From Reticulascus tulasneorum (taxonomy: Eukaryota; Ascomycota; Sordariomycetes; Glomerellales; Reticulascaceae), in NCBI GenBank assembly GCA_001557505.1, contig LSAX01000007.1, forward strand, positions 744,001 to 808,000: a stretch of DNA of 64,000 nucleotides. The letters are read 5' to 3'. The position numbers and the translations under genes were made by a program. The notes below the pieces were generated by a model, which saw nothing but the letters and a program-made list of their open reading frames with translations, was not told where the DNA came from and made no database searches. Shown piece by piece: positions 33,830 to 46,540 of the stretch. How positions within the stretch are numbered: position 1 is the stretch's first letter; each line of letters starts with the position of its first letter.

Positions 33830-35248
33830 GTTGATGGTTATAAGAAATTGAGCAGATGGTTGCTGCTGTATGATAATGAGTGATGGTATATGGAAGTCAG
33901 GATTGATGGGAAGGTTGCAGTGGTTTATATACCCAACGACTAAGGAACAGAAAGAACCACAAGCAATAAGATGCATGACATTCTGTTTTACAATAGAAAG
34001 ATCGTTGCTCTGCCTGTGCAGGATGATGAAGATTGGCAGCCGCCGCCACGCCATGCTAGTTCCCCAGGCTTAAGCCGGGTCATGATCCCTCTAATTCATT
34101 CCGATTGTTCTAATTATATCTGGATCGACGCAAGCCCAAGCTCTTTGGGTGTTCTCAGAACGCTGAACGAATAAGACGACATCGCAGATGACACCAATCA
34201 GACGGCTTCTGATCGAAGGCATACCAGGCATAGCAACTGTTATGCTATGGTGAACAGGATGGTGCCTAGAGTTCAAAAATAAAGACCAGTGTAGTTTTCA
34301 GCCTCGTCCATTAGACGCAAGCCAGCCGACTCAGCTTGAGCCAAGCCAATGGGCACACCTACAGTCGTCAGGTAAACAAAGTCTCAGAACTGCTAACCCA
34401 AATGTGCGCGTCGTAAGACTCAGCCAGTTCCCAACGGCAAATTGTCCCGCATAGCGTCCACTTACCCCAGAATCCTTCTCAAGTGCCGGCTACATGTGGT
34501 CTGGGCGCAGTGTGAGGCTGAAGTGCAAACGGAGGAGGAAGGAAGCTTACCCCTTGATTTGGGTAAGCTGTCTGCTCGTCAGCCCCAACAGCTTACCCAC
34601 GATTGAAATTCAGCGCCAATCCTTCGGATAATGTGAGTAGAGGACTGCTCATGCGAATACTTGAGAGTCGGTCCTTGGTGAGATTAGTATACTGACCTTC
34701 TTGCCAGTGTGCTGATGCGCTAGCTTCTGTTGAGGATAGGATGATCCGGTCTGAGGATATGTCATTCACTATCATTTGCTAACACATACCAGAGAACTTC
34801 ATAGGTTTATCCACTCTAGGAGCCACTATTCTCAGATACAACATCATCTACAATCATGCAAGCGGTAGTCATGGTGTGTTGTCGAGATCTAAAACGTAAC
34901 ATCGTTGACTTCAGGCTTGAAGGACTGAATGCCCATGCCCAATTCATTAAGCCACTCCCAGACCATTAACAAGCTTCAGCTCGGGATGGCTGGTACATTA
35001 AGATAACATCTGTATAGTGAACCGTTTCATTTCCGATGCCAATGATCGACATGTTCCCGTACCCAAACTTGGTATCCCATATATCAGCCTCATTCCTCAT
35101 AACATGATCCCAATCATCCCCCGAGCGCCTAGCACCGCTTTCCAATGCAGATGCAAAATTCCCATCCCAAGTCCAAAGCGATCCTCATTACTATGCCGGG
35201 GTCGTACCACTCACACAGCCCTATTATCATTACTACCACCCCATGGCT
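33830..35248. other. Intergenic region
   Basis: About 1.4 kb upstream of the small secreted peptide gene and downstream of the BTB gene. No gene was recognised. Confidence 0.5.
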
Positions 35249-37924
35249 TCACTGCCCGATACCATCATGCAAAAGCCCTAGTCTCTCGTCGTGATCCACG
35301 CGCAACTGCTTATTGTCGATTCGAGCCAGCGTCTTTTCTTCTGCGAAGGCTGGGTCATTGGCAAGGAACTTCTCTTTAGTCACTTCCGTGCCCGGCGGCT
35401 GGTGTGGAACTGTCGGGAAATCAGAAGAGACAGGGATTGATAAGGGGGGTTGTTCTGGCCAGAGAATCCGCTCCGCTTCTGCCTCAGTGAGTGCTGTAGA
35501 TGATTCGGCAGGTTCGTCAAGCTGCGATGACACAGCCTCTGCGTCCAGGTAAACGTCATTATCATCGTCGTCTTCATGATCGTGGTCGTCTTCCTCACTA
35601 TCTTCATCCATAAATGACTTGAAGGCGGCCACATCCACTCCCTTGATCTTTGACCCATCCGCTCCTTTGGTCTTTAACCCTTCCGCCTCGATTTTCAACA
35701 CCTTGTCTTCCCCCTCCCTCCTGCCGCCATTCTCCCCTGCCTCAAGGAGCCGTTCCAGCGTCCTCCGACGGTCAGAACGCACGATATTGCGTATGAGCAT
35801 CAGCTCGTTCTTCTTGTAAACCTCGTAAAAGTCTCGACTAATCAGATTCGCTGAATGCAGATCATCAAAGTTGTCAATCTCCGCCAAGATCCGCAGCCGC
35901 ACCGCCTCCGGTAGCACGGTGATCTTGCGTTCCGTCGTTGCCCACCGGCGTAGGTTTCTCTGGAGAACGGCCTGTGGCTCCTCCGCCCTGTGTCTTGATA
36001 AGGCCCATCCGTGAGCTCTGCCGCTGATATCGTAGAGTGTAAGACCGGACACGCTGTTGTATATGTCATTGATGGCAGTGCGGAATGCTGGAGCCGGATC
36101 GCAGACGCCGCCTTTATGCACAAGCTGAGGAGGGCTTGGAGCAGTTCGGAGGGTATCCACAATCTGAGCGAGACTTCGGCGAGGTGGCTGCTGTTGAGAT
36201 GCCAAATGAGAGAGCATGGTGGGTCGCATGATGGTTGGCAACAGTTGTAACTCGCTATATATTAGCATCAGCCATCCGAGGTTGGTCGCATCGCACCAGT
36301 GGCTTCCCTTGGGACATCTGGGGGTGCTACTCAGAACCAGTTTCTGCCTGGGCGAGGAATTCTGCGAAAGAACCGGGCTCGGCGATCTAGTCTTTGCATC
36401 CAGAGAGTTTGAGTCGCTCTCGGCGGACGACTCTCCTTCATCTATGTCTACTTGAGGCGGCCGCAAATACTCCTGGATAATATTACTGCAGCACGCATGC
36501 ACCTGCGCCATCTTCGCGCACCTGACGGCCCATATCTTGTCTTTCATCTTCTGTGGCCACGGCTTGCCCTGCAGCTCCTTCTCATCCACAATATTGAGAA
36601 TCGCCGTCTTTGACATGCGAGTAAACAAATGCCGAATTCCAAACACGTAGCTTATAACTAGAAAGCCGTCGGGCATGTCCTCCGTCGCTTTATGCATCCA
36701 TCGGGATAGCCATTTGTGCTCGACATGCAGTTCCAGCGGTGATGTGCACCGATATCGCATGCATACATCTGCGATGGCCACAAACTGCTCAAAGTTCACC
36801 TCCCTCGGCACCTTGTCGTTGTGCATATGCGCCGCATGGAGCAGGATCTCGAGGGCATGTTCACGGTTGAGCTCCAGCTGTGGCATCCGGTATAATCTGG
36901 CTTCCGAATCATCTTTGCAGGTAAATGGGGACCAGGACAGTGGCAGCTCGTCGGACATGCCCTCGTCATTAACCAGCTCTATGGCAGAGTGGCCCGTAAA
37001 CATGCGAGCGAATATGGGCGACGTTTCCGCCAGCATGTAGGACGACACACGGAACCGCAGGGCTGGCACCGACTCGGCGGCGACATTTCCAAATTCAAGA
37101 ATCGCATCTCCTCTGGGCGAGATGTCGTAGTCAATGATGGTCCTATCTGGGGATATCCCGGATTCTCCACAGTGTAGAAGATGTCTTATCTCAGCTAGAT
37201 CCTGCTTCAGAGAATCATAGTTTCGAAACCGGACATCATAGGTCGGCAGCAAGTCAGGTTTTGTAGACATCACCTTCATAAAACTGGCGATCTTCGTCTT
37301 TCGCGCAGTAGACGGCCGTTGTTCCTGTGATTTCAGATGCGAATCCACCATTTCCAGCTTGCCATCCGTTTCGTATGTCTTGTATCGCTCAGCCAGGTAG
37401 TCCTCAAAAGCTTCGACCAGGCTCTCTAAAGATGTCTTCCAATCTCGGATAGCAGTTAGCCACCACGGCTCGTCCATCTGCTGCACCGTCTGCTCGACAT
37501 CTTGTCCGATCACTTCTATCTGACTCTTCGCACGGAACGGCGGTTGACTGTCCAAGACTACCGAGGCTTTCCGTGAATCATGGTATAAGTTTCGCTGAAG
37601 CGTTGCAATGCTGTTTGTGGCCGATTTAGAGCTTCGTGGTCTGCGCAAGTGCTGCTGGACGAGTGTTTGGCACAGCTCGGAGCCTTGGGTTTGGATCTTC
37701 GCATATTCGTCGTAGGCAGCATCGAGATCGTTCAATGGTATCTCTTGTAGTCGTTGCGTCAATTGGCCCAGCCTTCTCACTGCTTCTTCGATATCAGGAG
37801 AGGGGATCCTGGGCAGTGGTTTGACTGATGGCGGGGCACCGTGAGCTGACTCGCGATCGGATTCGACACCGCGACTCTGCTCCAAGTTGGTCAGCGTAGC
37901 TCGACTACTTCGACCCATCGCCAT
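35249..37924 (-). CDS. Large BTB/POZ-like fungal protein with acidic tail (891 aa)
   Basis: A single exon of 891 aa starting MAMGRSSRATLTN. The N-terminal 250 residues are helical and charged. Residues of about 260-420 look like a BTB/POZ domain: DISPRGDAILEFG, then FRVSSYMLAETSPIFARMF (the hallmark stretch in which the protein is judged by a residue-rich helix), then ALEILLHAAHMH and FVAIADVCMRYRC. A Ser-rich linker and a region with an F-box-like helix (VRLRILAEIDNFDDLHSANLIS) follow. A strongly acidic run (DEDSEEDDHDHEDDDD) lies near residue 800. Such fungal BTB proteins are mostly uncharacterised and may act as cullin-3 adaptors or scaffolds. The ATG at 37924 was chosen over weaker upstream non-ATG codons. 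Confidence 0.85.
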   Translation of the reverse strand: MAMGRSSRATLTNLEQSRGVESDRESAHGAPPSVKPLPRIPSPDIEEAVRRLGQLTQRLQEIPLNDLDAAYDEYAKIQTQGSELCQTLVQQHLRRPRSSKSATNSIATLQRNLYHDSRKASVVLDSQPPFRAKSQIEVIGQDVEQTVQQMDEPWWLTAIRDWKTSLESLVEAFEDYLAERYKTYETDGKLEMVDSHLKSQEQRPSTARKTKIASFMKVMSTKPDLLPTYDVRFRNYDSLKQDLAEIRHLLHCGESGISPDRTIIDYDISPRGDAILEFGNVAAESVPALRFRVSSYMLAETSPIFARMFTGHSAIELVNDEGMSDELPLSWSPFTCKDDSEARLYRMPQLELNREHALEILLHAAHMHNDKVPREVNFEQFVAIADVCMRYRCTSPLELHVEHKWLSRWMHKATEDMPDGFLVISYVFGIRHLFTRMSKTAILNIVDEKELQGKPWPQKMKDKIWAVRCAKMAQVHACCSNIIQEYLRPPQVDIDEGESSAESDSNSLDAKTRSPSPVLSQNSSPRQKLVLSSTPRCPKGSHWCDATNLGWLMLIYSELQLLPTIMRPTMLSHLASQQQPPRRSLAQIVDTLRTAPSPPQLVHKGGVCDPAPAFRTAINDIYNSVSGLTLYDISGRAHGWALSRHRAEEPQAVLQRNLRRWATTERKITVLPEAVRLRILAEIDNFDDLHSANLISRDFYEVYKKNELMLIRNIVRSDRRRTLERLLEAGENGGRREGEDKVLKIEAEGLKTKGADGSKIKGVDVAAFKSFMDEDSEEDDHDHEDDDDNDVYLDAEAVSSQLDEPAESSTALTEAEAERILWPEQPPLSIPVSSDFPTVPHQPPGTEVTKEKFLANDPAFAEEKTLARIDNKQLRVDHDERLGLLHDGIGQ

Positions 37925-40015
37925 GATTAGAAGCAGCAATCAATAACGTGGCGATAGGGACGGGCCATGGAAAGCAGGCTGCGGGGAGCTGGGGCAGCAA
38001 AAGAAATACTAACAAAGGTCGAGCCATCTATCTTGGCAGAACCAGCACTCTGCATCCTCTTCAGCGCCGTCCCCCAACTCTTCTTCCCCAGACTCGCGGC
38101 GGCGGACGCCAATTCGCCAGTATCTGCTTGCATCACCACGCCCGCAACTTTAATACGAGAGCCGAAGGCAGCAGAGAAGTGGCGCTAGAGCCCGTTCCTG
38201 GATACGTCAGGGGGCTAGGCATCGTTGAGTCGCGCACCATGACCACAAAGTCGAAGACGGGCCCCGGCAAGACGGATGGTCCAATCCCTGATGGGCCAGC
38301 GACTCCCGCAGGACTATCAGCTGCAGACTAGTGGCGTTGATAGCTGTTGGCGGTGTTTCATGATTGCAGGAACCTGACACTTTCACTTCTGCCTAGGGGG
38401 GCTTCGTGCATGTCGAAGTATGTAATACGAGTTTTGGGCGGTGGGTCTGCTGAAGAGCTCGTCCATTATTTGCTGGTGGCAGCTCGAGTTCCCCCAGACA
38501 GCTGCATCATAGGGCTGCTAAAATAGGCATCTTCGGCATTTGCATTTAGTTCTTTTACCTAAGCAACCCCGTGTGGCAGACTGAGTGGTGAAGCATCTAA
38601 GCAGTGGCCGCATGCAGCGATCTACAGCTTTAGTAGAGGTATCATCATCTGTGTACAGATTGTCTAATGGTTTTTTGTATGACTTTGCTGATCCGAGCTC
38701 TCAGTGCGAGACCATCCACACCAGGTGACAATGCCATTCAGTGTCTGCCAGTTCTGATGGATGGCACGAACATTAATCCAACAATATGCCAACAGTCAGT
38801 GTCTAAACCGACAATCATAACGCCCTCGGGCAAACAACAGAACACCACTGCCGACATGTCCAATAGACACTAAATCCCAAGGACAAGGTAGAGAGGTAGA
38901 AGGCACAATTAATCATGGCTGTACTCAAAATCAATTCTTTTCTCTTAACGCTTCCCATCTATCTGCTTATACTGACACACCGAACACTGATACATCCCGC
39001 TCGGCGGCTATGCTGTCTGTCCTTTTCTCTCTCTCTCAATCTCTTCATCTCCTCCTTCACCGCCTTCACGTCAGGTCCCATCCGTCAGTTGGGCATCATA
39101 GACCGAACTCGTCTATGAGCCATGCAGCCTCCAACTACATCCTCTACCTGAACCAACCTTCGTCTTCTCTGTCTCTCCACTGGTATGAAATCCGCCTTTT
39201 CTAACAAAGGAAAATGTGGAATCCCGAGAAAGCACCCATGAAGCCCGTACCTTTGCCAGCCTTGCAAATGCAACGATGAACGAAAACGAATATGAACACC
39301 AGACCAGAACCAGAACCAGACCTGAGTGTGCCGCCCAAAAGAAAACAGATCTTTGCTTGCTTGAGAGCCCTCTCTCTGAAACCTTTACTTTAGGAAACGA
39401 TAATAAAAAAATGCCAACCGCAGGGGCAAGAGCCATGAGTATGCCGTGTCTTTCGAGGTTTTGACAAGTATTTCCACAGTCCATTCGCTCCTAGCATGTT
39501 AACCCTGTAGCCCCAAAGCACACTTTCTTGCCAATGCACCACGTGTACTCTTCTCTTTTTTGGGGGGTCCTCCTTTCCATCAATCAACTCCGTCTATGTA
39601 TCTGCCGTAATTATACCAAGATATATGCGGGCTTGAGAATGGCAAGCGCTGCGCATCCGACTCCTCTAAGAAGCTGTCGTCCATCTTCGCAAGGTGATAA
39701 TCATGGCATATTAATCTCACAGGATATCCTTCTTGGTCTGAAGGTTTGCGGCTCCATCGCAGCTTTTTACGTCCTTCCCCGGCAAGTGTCCCCTCGAAAC
39801 GAAGGTTATCGTTCGTGTTGAAGATGAAAAGATCCTGAAACGAGGCTGTCCAATCCGCAAGACGAAATGACTTATCACGAGACGACCCACAGGTACCTCA
39901 AAGCACTTGTAGTCTGCAACCCGTTGGTTCTATCCAAGAAAGCCGTAGGAATCCTTGGGATATCTCTGGGCAAATGCGCCGTAATGTGGGACACAAACAA
40001 CTCCTTTTGCTCCTT
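37925..40015. other. Intergenic region with one doubtful small reading frame
   Basis: About 2.1 kb. On the minus strand 37927-38139 a 70-codon frame (MVMQADTGELASAAASLGKK...) has good codon texture and a GTTAGT donor-like site, so it could be an upstream exon of the BTB gene or part of an unknown gene. No phase-compatible acceptor was found. Downstream, 38900-39100 is pyrimidine-rich. Nothing else was recognised. Confidence 0.35.
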
Positions 40016-43000
40016 TCAACCTCCCTTTCGATCAGACTCATACTTGGGGAGTTGTTCGCTTGGAGTGTGCCCGTTCGCCTGGTTCTTGCCATCAGCTCCC
40101 TTTTTCCGGTTCTTGGTTGCCTTCTGCCAGGCCCCGTCTGAGTTGTGGCTCTCGCTCTTTGCCGCTCGGACGTGGCCGTTCTCCCTGGTCCCGTTCGCCT
40201 TTGGATGCGGAGCATGAGCTTGGTTTGTGCCTTGGGGCTGCTGCTGCTGGGGTGGGTGAGGCTGATGAGGTGTCTGACGAGCTTGCGTTGCGATGGGGAC
40301 GAATTCCTGGTTGCGGGCAGTCAAGGGTTGTCTAGACTGGGTTTGAACAGGTGTCTGTTTGAGATCTCTCGGAGCTGGAGGCCGCGAGTCTGCGAGCTTT
40401 GGTCCCTGTTTAAGAACCTCTGTCCGGGTTTCTTTCGATGGTGTCTGGTAGACCGGAGCTTTCTCATTTCTGAGTGGGATATCAAACTTTCCTCGTACCG
40501 CGCTTGGAGACGGCGTCCTGGTCTCGTAAACCGGCGACAAGTGTGCAAGATCAGCCGTGAATGGCTGCTCTCCAGGTCTAACTTGGTCTCGAATGGCGAG
40601 GTCAAGCGGTGCTATCACTCCACTCTGCTGTTGTTTGATCGCCATCCTCTGTCGTGACGGAGATTGGCTCCCGTTCGCAAGATCTGATTGGAATGGGTTA
40701 TGCGGGCTGAAATAAGGAGGGGGGTTCATCTGCATCAGAGCGATGCGATCTCTAAAGGATGCATCTTCTGCTGGTGGCAACGCCGGCGGGGCAGATGGGG
40801 CTGGGGCCGTGTTGGTGCCATTCACAATTACGGGAGCTCGCTCCGCAATCGGTGTCCGGCCACCATCCGAACTTGCGGTGCCCTGCATAGCTGTCCGATC
40901 GGAAGGGTGGCTAGTAAACCCGTAGCCTTGAATTTGCAAGGGGTTATCGTAGTTCGATGTGTTTGCGTCATCCGACGATATGCTCTCACTTGTTGATGTT
41001 GCTGAAGGTACACGTTGAGACGGTGTTGAGCTCGTTCTCAAAGACGAACCGGTTCCATTCACCACTAGTGGGCGTGATGCAAGTCTCGTGCCGTTGGTCA
41101 CCGGGAACGGCCCTGATGCAAGTGGTGCGGAGGATGTGCCAACCGAGAAAGCACGGGCATGGCCGAGAGGGGATGGGGATCGGGATGTCCTCCGCATCCG
41201 CCGATCCAAGATGGACTGTGGAAGTTGGTCCGTCGACAATCTCCGACGACCTTGGGCGGACTGGTGGAGGTCTCCAAAGGCAATACCATTTGGACCTTGC
41301 GACAGTCTCCCAGGACTAGCGTTTTCCGCCACATAGTAGCCGATGTATGCTCCATCTTCGGATGCTGGTGAATGGTTGACGAGCGGCTGCGGAGTCTCGT
41401 CGTAATCGGCATCATCAGGGATGAAGCTCGGTATCTGCACGCCATTCGCATTTCGAGGTGCGGGAAACGTGGGAGCGTAGACAGAGGACCCCGTTGATGA
41501 AGAGGCACCTGGAAACGGCTCTGGGCCGCGATTCCATTGATTAGACAACGGAGGCGTGTGTGCCTGGCCCTGAGCGTATTGCTCAGATAGGACAGGTCGT
41601 GACGCAGGTTGAGATTGCGACCTAAGCGAGCTCCCAGATGCTGAATTACCAGAATCCGTCCCTACGGTTGACCTTTGCAGACTCCTTCGATATTCCGACG
41701 TGGCGGCCGTGGTTGTGGCTGGCGACGATGGGAAAGTACCGGCGAATGACGGTTGGGGTACGTACTGCTGAGGATTGACAGGGATACCGTACATGAACCA
41801 TTCGGGTTGGCTGAGCGGAGCACTCAGCGGCGGGGTGTCGAACGAGTTTGTCCTAGATCGATTTGAGCCCTGCTGCGTCGTAGAACTTCCCTGCATTCTC
41901 TGCTGAGCGTGGAGCTGAGCTGTAAGTTGAGCCTGGAATTGGGCATAGACCTGGGATTGGTTGTAGAGCTGGATACGAATGTTACTTTCCTGCTGATGCT
42001 GAAGCGCCATGGCTGCACTCACAAGGGCGGGATACTGGAGCTGGGATTGGGCCTGGGCCTGTTGAGAGTACCAAGCTAGCTCCTGGGGGGTCATCGTCAC
42101 GGGTGGCATGAACATCGTGTTGGTGTCGTAGGCGACGCTCGAGGACGCCCTCCTATTCGAGTTGCCATTGCGGTTGAAATTGTTCGAGTGACGGTTGCCT
42201 CCTCGGTAGTTGCCTCGGCCCCCCCGGCCGCCGTTCTGTTGCGACGAACTGCGGATCATCAGAGGTCGTGACGGCTGCGGTGGTCGCGTCCAGATTCGCT
42301 CCTCCTCCTTGGGGAAGATGTACTGCTCACAACATTCATCCAACTTTGCCTCGGAGATCAGGTCGAATGCGCGTCGGAGTTCCAAGTGAAGTCCTCGGAA
42401 GGACGTGTCGTCGGCAGTATTTCCGAGATTCCGGCCGGTGTTGAATGGTTCCTCGACGCATAGTTGATTGTTCAATGAGAAGTGCCATCCCTTCTCCTGC
42501 TTGGAAAGCTTCCTGCCCGACCTCACTGATAGAACATGCTTGTCGTACTGGAACTCGTGGGCGTAAAACCGGAAGAACTGGAACAGAAGTTCACCCAAGG
42601 TCGATTTGCTCTTGCTGCCGAAGCCGCGCAGCTTGTCCAAGTCATCGGCAAACGGACTGTCCGGCCCGCTCCTCTTGGGGAGCTTCTGGTTCTGGTGCTG
42701 CCGTTGATGGAGTGCGGGCAGAATTGGCGGATCCCGAAGTTGTAAAAATGCGATGATCATACATATCCAGGTGTAGGAGCTCAAAGTACCGCCAAAAGCT
42801 TGGGGGAAAGGTTAGAACACTTCGAAAGGACACAATGGGAAAAGGAAAGGTGACCATACCAGCATCATTGACGATCCTTCTCCTTGTCCAAAATTTGATA
42901 ATCATGGCAAGCGGCCGCACGCGAGGGTCGATCTCAACATATGTCCTTACCATCCTCGTGTTGTCCAAAGCGAGGGTGTTGTTGACGTTCATGTCGCAAG

Positions 43001-44265
43001 CAAGCCCCAGTTCGGGATCCCATATCTTGACAATGGGTACCTTAGCCGCCGAAATGCAGACCACTTTCTCCATGCCCTCTGAGGAATCGATTAGCACAGG
43101 CCGGTAGGCGTCTTGTAAATGGGAAACATACGTCTTGCTAGCAGCTCCGCGATCATGCATACCCCTTCAAGTTCCTGCCACGGTGTAGTTATGCAAATGT
43201 CCACTACCAGCAAATTAGCACTTATCTGCGACGCTATCATGTACTGCAGCAAGCCCGCTTACCATCAGAGTCATCCGAGCAGAGCAGGTTCCCCGAGGAC
43301 CCAAAGAGGTGTACCCGGATATTATGGTCTGGCCACTCGTCGTTGAACATCTTTTCCAACTTCAAGACCAACTTTTGACGATTCTTCTCGACATCCTGCG
43401 TGGGTAATAACCGATCGTAAAGCTCGCGCATATCTGTGGTCAACTTTCTCTCATGCTCTTCCGACAGCTTGGCTTTTATTTTCCCCAGGTCCGACGTTTC
43501 CAGTCTGTCACCCCCTAAGCTGTACGGCATCCGCCGCCTCGAATTGACTTGCGCCGTCTCGTATTGACATCCTCCTAATCTTGGGGGGAGGGGTCGCAGC
43601 GATGGCAGCGCGCTGTTCGTTTCGGAGTAAGCAGAGCGCGGGGAATGGTTCGTGTTGGCGTTGGGCGACGGTTCCCGGGACTCGAAGGAAAAGTTCCGGG
43701 CATGTTGGTGAGGCGTGGAAGGCACCGAACTCGAATGGGTCGGTCCAGGATGGGGAGGCCTGGCGGGCCGGGCAGGAAGCGGGTGCGAGAGCTCCGCGTG
43801 CTTTGGAGGCATCTTGTTTGGCGGAGCTTCCTTGCCTGTTACGACAGCTCGGTCGCCTTTGTCAGTATTCGAAACGACTCTATTCCCATGGCCTGCTTGG
43901 GTGCCCTTGTGCGTCTGATAGTCCTTGTTCGACACCTTGGAGGATGATCTCGACCGCGGGCCGGCTTGGTTGTGGGAAGCAGAATGGCCCGATGGAAGCG
44001 CCTGTGATTGTTGCAAGCCGCCTCCCCGTCCTGGAGATATGAGGTTGGTGTAGTGGAGGAGCTGCGCCTGGTATAACGATGCCTGCTGCGGGAGCAGGAA
44101 CGGTAGGAAGTCCAGATGAGCAGGATGGCGGTTGCTGGATGGCTCGGGAAGGGATACCGCCGCGTTGTGGCCCGTCGAATTGGCCGAGTTTGAAGTGGAA
44201 TTCTTGATCCAGGGGGTCGAAGGATAACTGTGGTTCGGCTCTGCGGTAGTCGCCCGACTGTCCAT
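40016..44265 (-). CDS. Cid1/Trf-type nucleotidyltransferase with long disordered C terminus (4 exons)
   Basis: Predicted 1,358 aa, complement(join(40016..42798,42860..43078,43132..43203,43263..44265)). A disordered N terminus of about 245 residues precedes the catalytic core. The core has the GS motif HLFGSSGNLLCSDDSD and the aspartate pair D334-x-D336 (DVDICIT), split by intron 1. The PAP/25A-associated part follows: KVPIVKIWDPEL, CDMNVNNTLALDN, VRPLAMIIKFWT, GGTLSSYTWICMI, then GELLFQFFRFYAHEF. An RGG-rich patch (GGRGGRGNYRGG), Gln-rich stretches and a basic C terminus suggest RNA binding. Fungal relatives (Cid1; Aspergillus CutA/CutB) add U, C or A to RNA 3' ends in mRNA decay; the exact nucleotide preference cannot be told here. 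Confidence 0.92.
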
Positions 44266-44874
44266 GAAGTGAGACCTGGCTCAGCTACCGAGACAGAGGC
44301 AAGGAGCAGAAGCAGCTGGATGGTAGCGAATTTTTTTTCCCCCGGGACAAAGGAGCGGTTTGAATTTTGTAGCAGGAGTCAAAGGGTAGCGATCGAGCGG
44401 CAAATGACGATGGGGACTCGGACTCGAAGACGGGCGAGGACCACGACAGTAGGGGGGGAGAGAATCTCGCGGATTCGGGGGGTCCGATGAGGAGTGCTGG
44501 CAGCGATATTTCTACTGGAACAGCTCGCAGAAGCAATAATGTAGCGTTTGAAGAGATATCCCGCGTCGAGTTCACGCTTTGCGTCTCCAGAAATGCAGTC
44601 TTTGGGGGGTTGTTTTCGACGTAGGAGGCAAAAGGGTGGAGTCCAAACCGGGGACAAGTCGGATGTGGAGCGAACGGGCAGTGAGTGGACTGCCTATCTA
44701 ACTAGCCCGGGTGAATAATGATGGGCGTGCGTGTGCTGAAGTGGGCAGGCGGCCTGTACGTGGAAAAAGGTACGAAGTAGCTTGGACCGACGCGTTTAAA
44801 AAAAAAAAACCCCGTTTCGGCAGAAGGACGACTGTCGCCAAGAAGGAATGGTGGTTTTCTGGGGGCGGGTAATA

Positions 44875-44939
44875 AGACGAAGAGGAGAAAGAGAAAGAAG
44901 AAGGAGAAGGAGAAGGAGAAGCAGAAGCAGAAGCAGAAG
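44875..44939 (+). repeat. Purine-rich GAAGGA / GCAGAA repeat tract
   Basis: About 65 bp of nearly pure A/G with hexamer repeats GAAGGA and then GCAGAA. On the opposite (coding) strand it is a pyrimidine tract in the upstream region of the Cid1-like gene, typical of fungal promoters. Confidence 0.85.
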
Positions 44940-46520
44940 TAGTAGCAGTGGTGGGAAAAAGAAGAACAAGATCAAGAAGACCAAGAGTGTGCGGCTGTTC
45001 GTCGGTCGTGGTTTGTCGTTTTCTCCTTGTCGCCGGTCGAGTCTGGCGCTGGTTCCCCCTCGGATGATGCAGGATCTACCTCCTACTATCATTTATTTTA
45101 CCTGCCTTGGCTAGGGACCTTACAACGATATTTTAATGGGACATGGGCTCTCTGGCTCGTACCTTAGGTAGGTACAGCACAATGATCACAGCACAGCACA
45201 GTAAGGACGGCCAGGCCAAGCAAAGCGAAGAGACATTCAAAGCGGCGCGGCAGTCACCAACTGACTGAACCCCCATCCGCAAAGGGCCTGGCCACTAATA
45301 ATGGTCTAGCATCAGCGCACCAGAGGTGAGGGTAGGTAGAAGACGGTAGGTAGGTAATACGTTAACCAGTGAGCATGTAGGTACAGTGCATGCACGGAGC
45401 GGCCAGCCAGAGACACCCACGCGCAGAGATGATTCGAGCCCAGCCGAGCGGGGGCCACGCACCGGGGGGGGGAGAAAGCTGGACGGGCGAAGGTTTTAGC
45501 TTGATGGGTGCATTTGAGGAACGCCACGGATGGAAATGCGGCCATCCTCAGGCATTCAGACAATGGATGCTTGAACAGCCCATGTTTCCCGGTGACTTAG
45601 GAGGGAAGTATTCTTCAGCCGTTTCGTCCCATCATTTACCCCTACTAATCGGGGTGCCGAGAGTACCTCCAATATTTGTAGTCCCCAAATTAACTTATCC
45701 CTTTAAACCCCCCATCAGGGCTTCCACCTTCCGCCCATCTGCTCCTTTCTTTACCTTAGTGTAAAGTAGTTGTTCCCCTTGTCAGATTTGATTTTCCAAT
45801 TAGTCGAGTGCAATGAATTGACGAGGGGTGACTTGTAGGTACGGTAGTAGCATTGTGTTATGGCCTGAAAACAAGCAGTTACGATATGTGGACAGTTAGG
45901 GACTGCCTCCGTTTCTTTCCTCTCTCTTACGTCTCAGTCTTTGCTTCTCGTCACTTTCCAGCTCAAATCCAGTTCCTTCATCCTCAAACACCAGCTAACC
46001 GGGATATTCACCAGCTTTAGTCAGATTGTTACTCGGCACCCAGTGGAAGTCCGCGACAGTGGTTGAATTGGGTACTTGGGTCAGTAAGGGTAGGCTAAGG
46101 GGCCCCGGGGGAGGCGCTTGGGTCCACCTCATCCCTAGGTGGACTTCATCTTTGTCAGTGACCACCAGCCACTAAATGGCCCCCTAAAAGTACCGCCTCC
46201 AGCAGAGCGGCCCCCCGGGCCCTCCCCCAGCGGCTTCAGTTGCTGGGAGTGATACATGCCACCACAGTGCGCCTCCATCTGGCAGAGTAAATTCGTGGAT
46301 CCATGAAGAGATGTGAGGAAATGTCCACATAACTCATCAGGCAATGTGTCGCGATAGATTGCCAATCTACCTGCCAATACCAACTAGTTAATTGCCACAT
46401 GTGCAGCATGTTGCAGCATGCGCAACATGCAAAGTCCTGCAGCATTACATTACCGACGCACTCTTTTTCTCCATAGCTTTCAACTAACCCAACAAAGGCA
46501 ATCCCTTACCTCGCACTAAT

Positions 46521-46540
46521 ACCTACCTACCTACCTACCT
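46521..46540 (+). repeat. Perfect (ACCT)5 microsatellite
   Basis: Five exact ACCT units. It is the cleanest of many TACC/GGTA motifs scattered through this intergenic region and the one at 55.7-57.1 kb. Confidence 0.95.

Noticed and set aside
37927..38139. 70-codon minus-strand frame upstream of the BTB gene
   Set aside because: Protein-like, but no acceptor in the right phase joins it to the BTB exon and no homologue is recalled.
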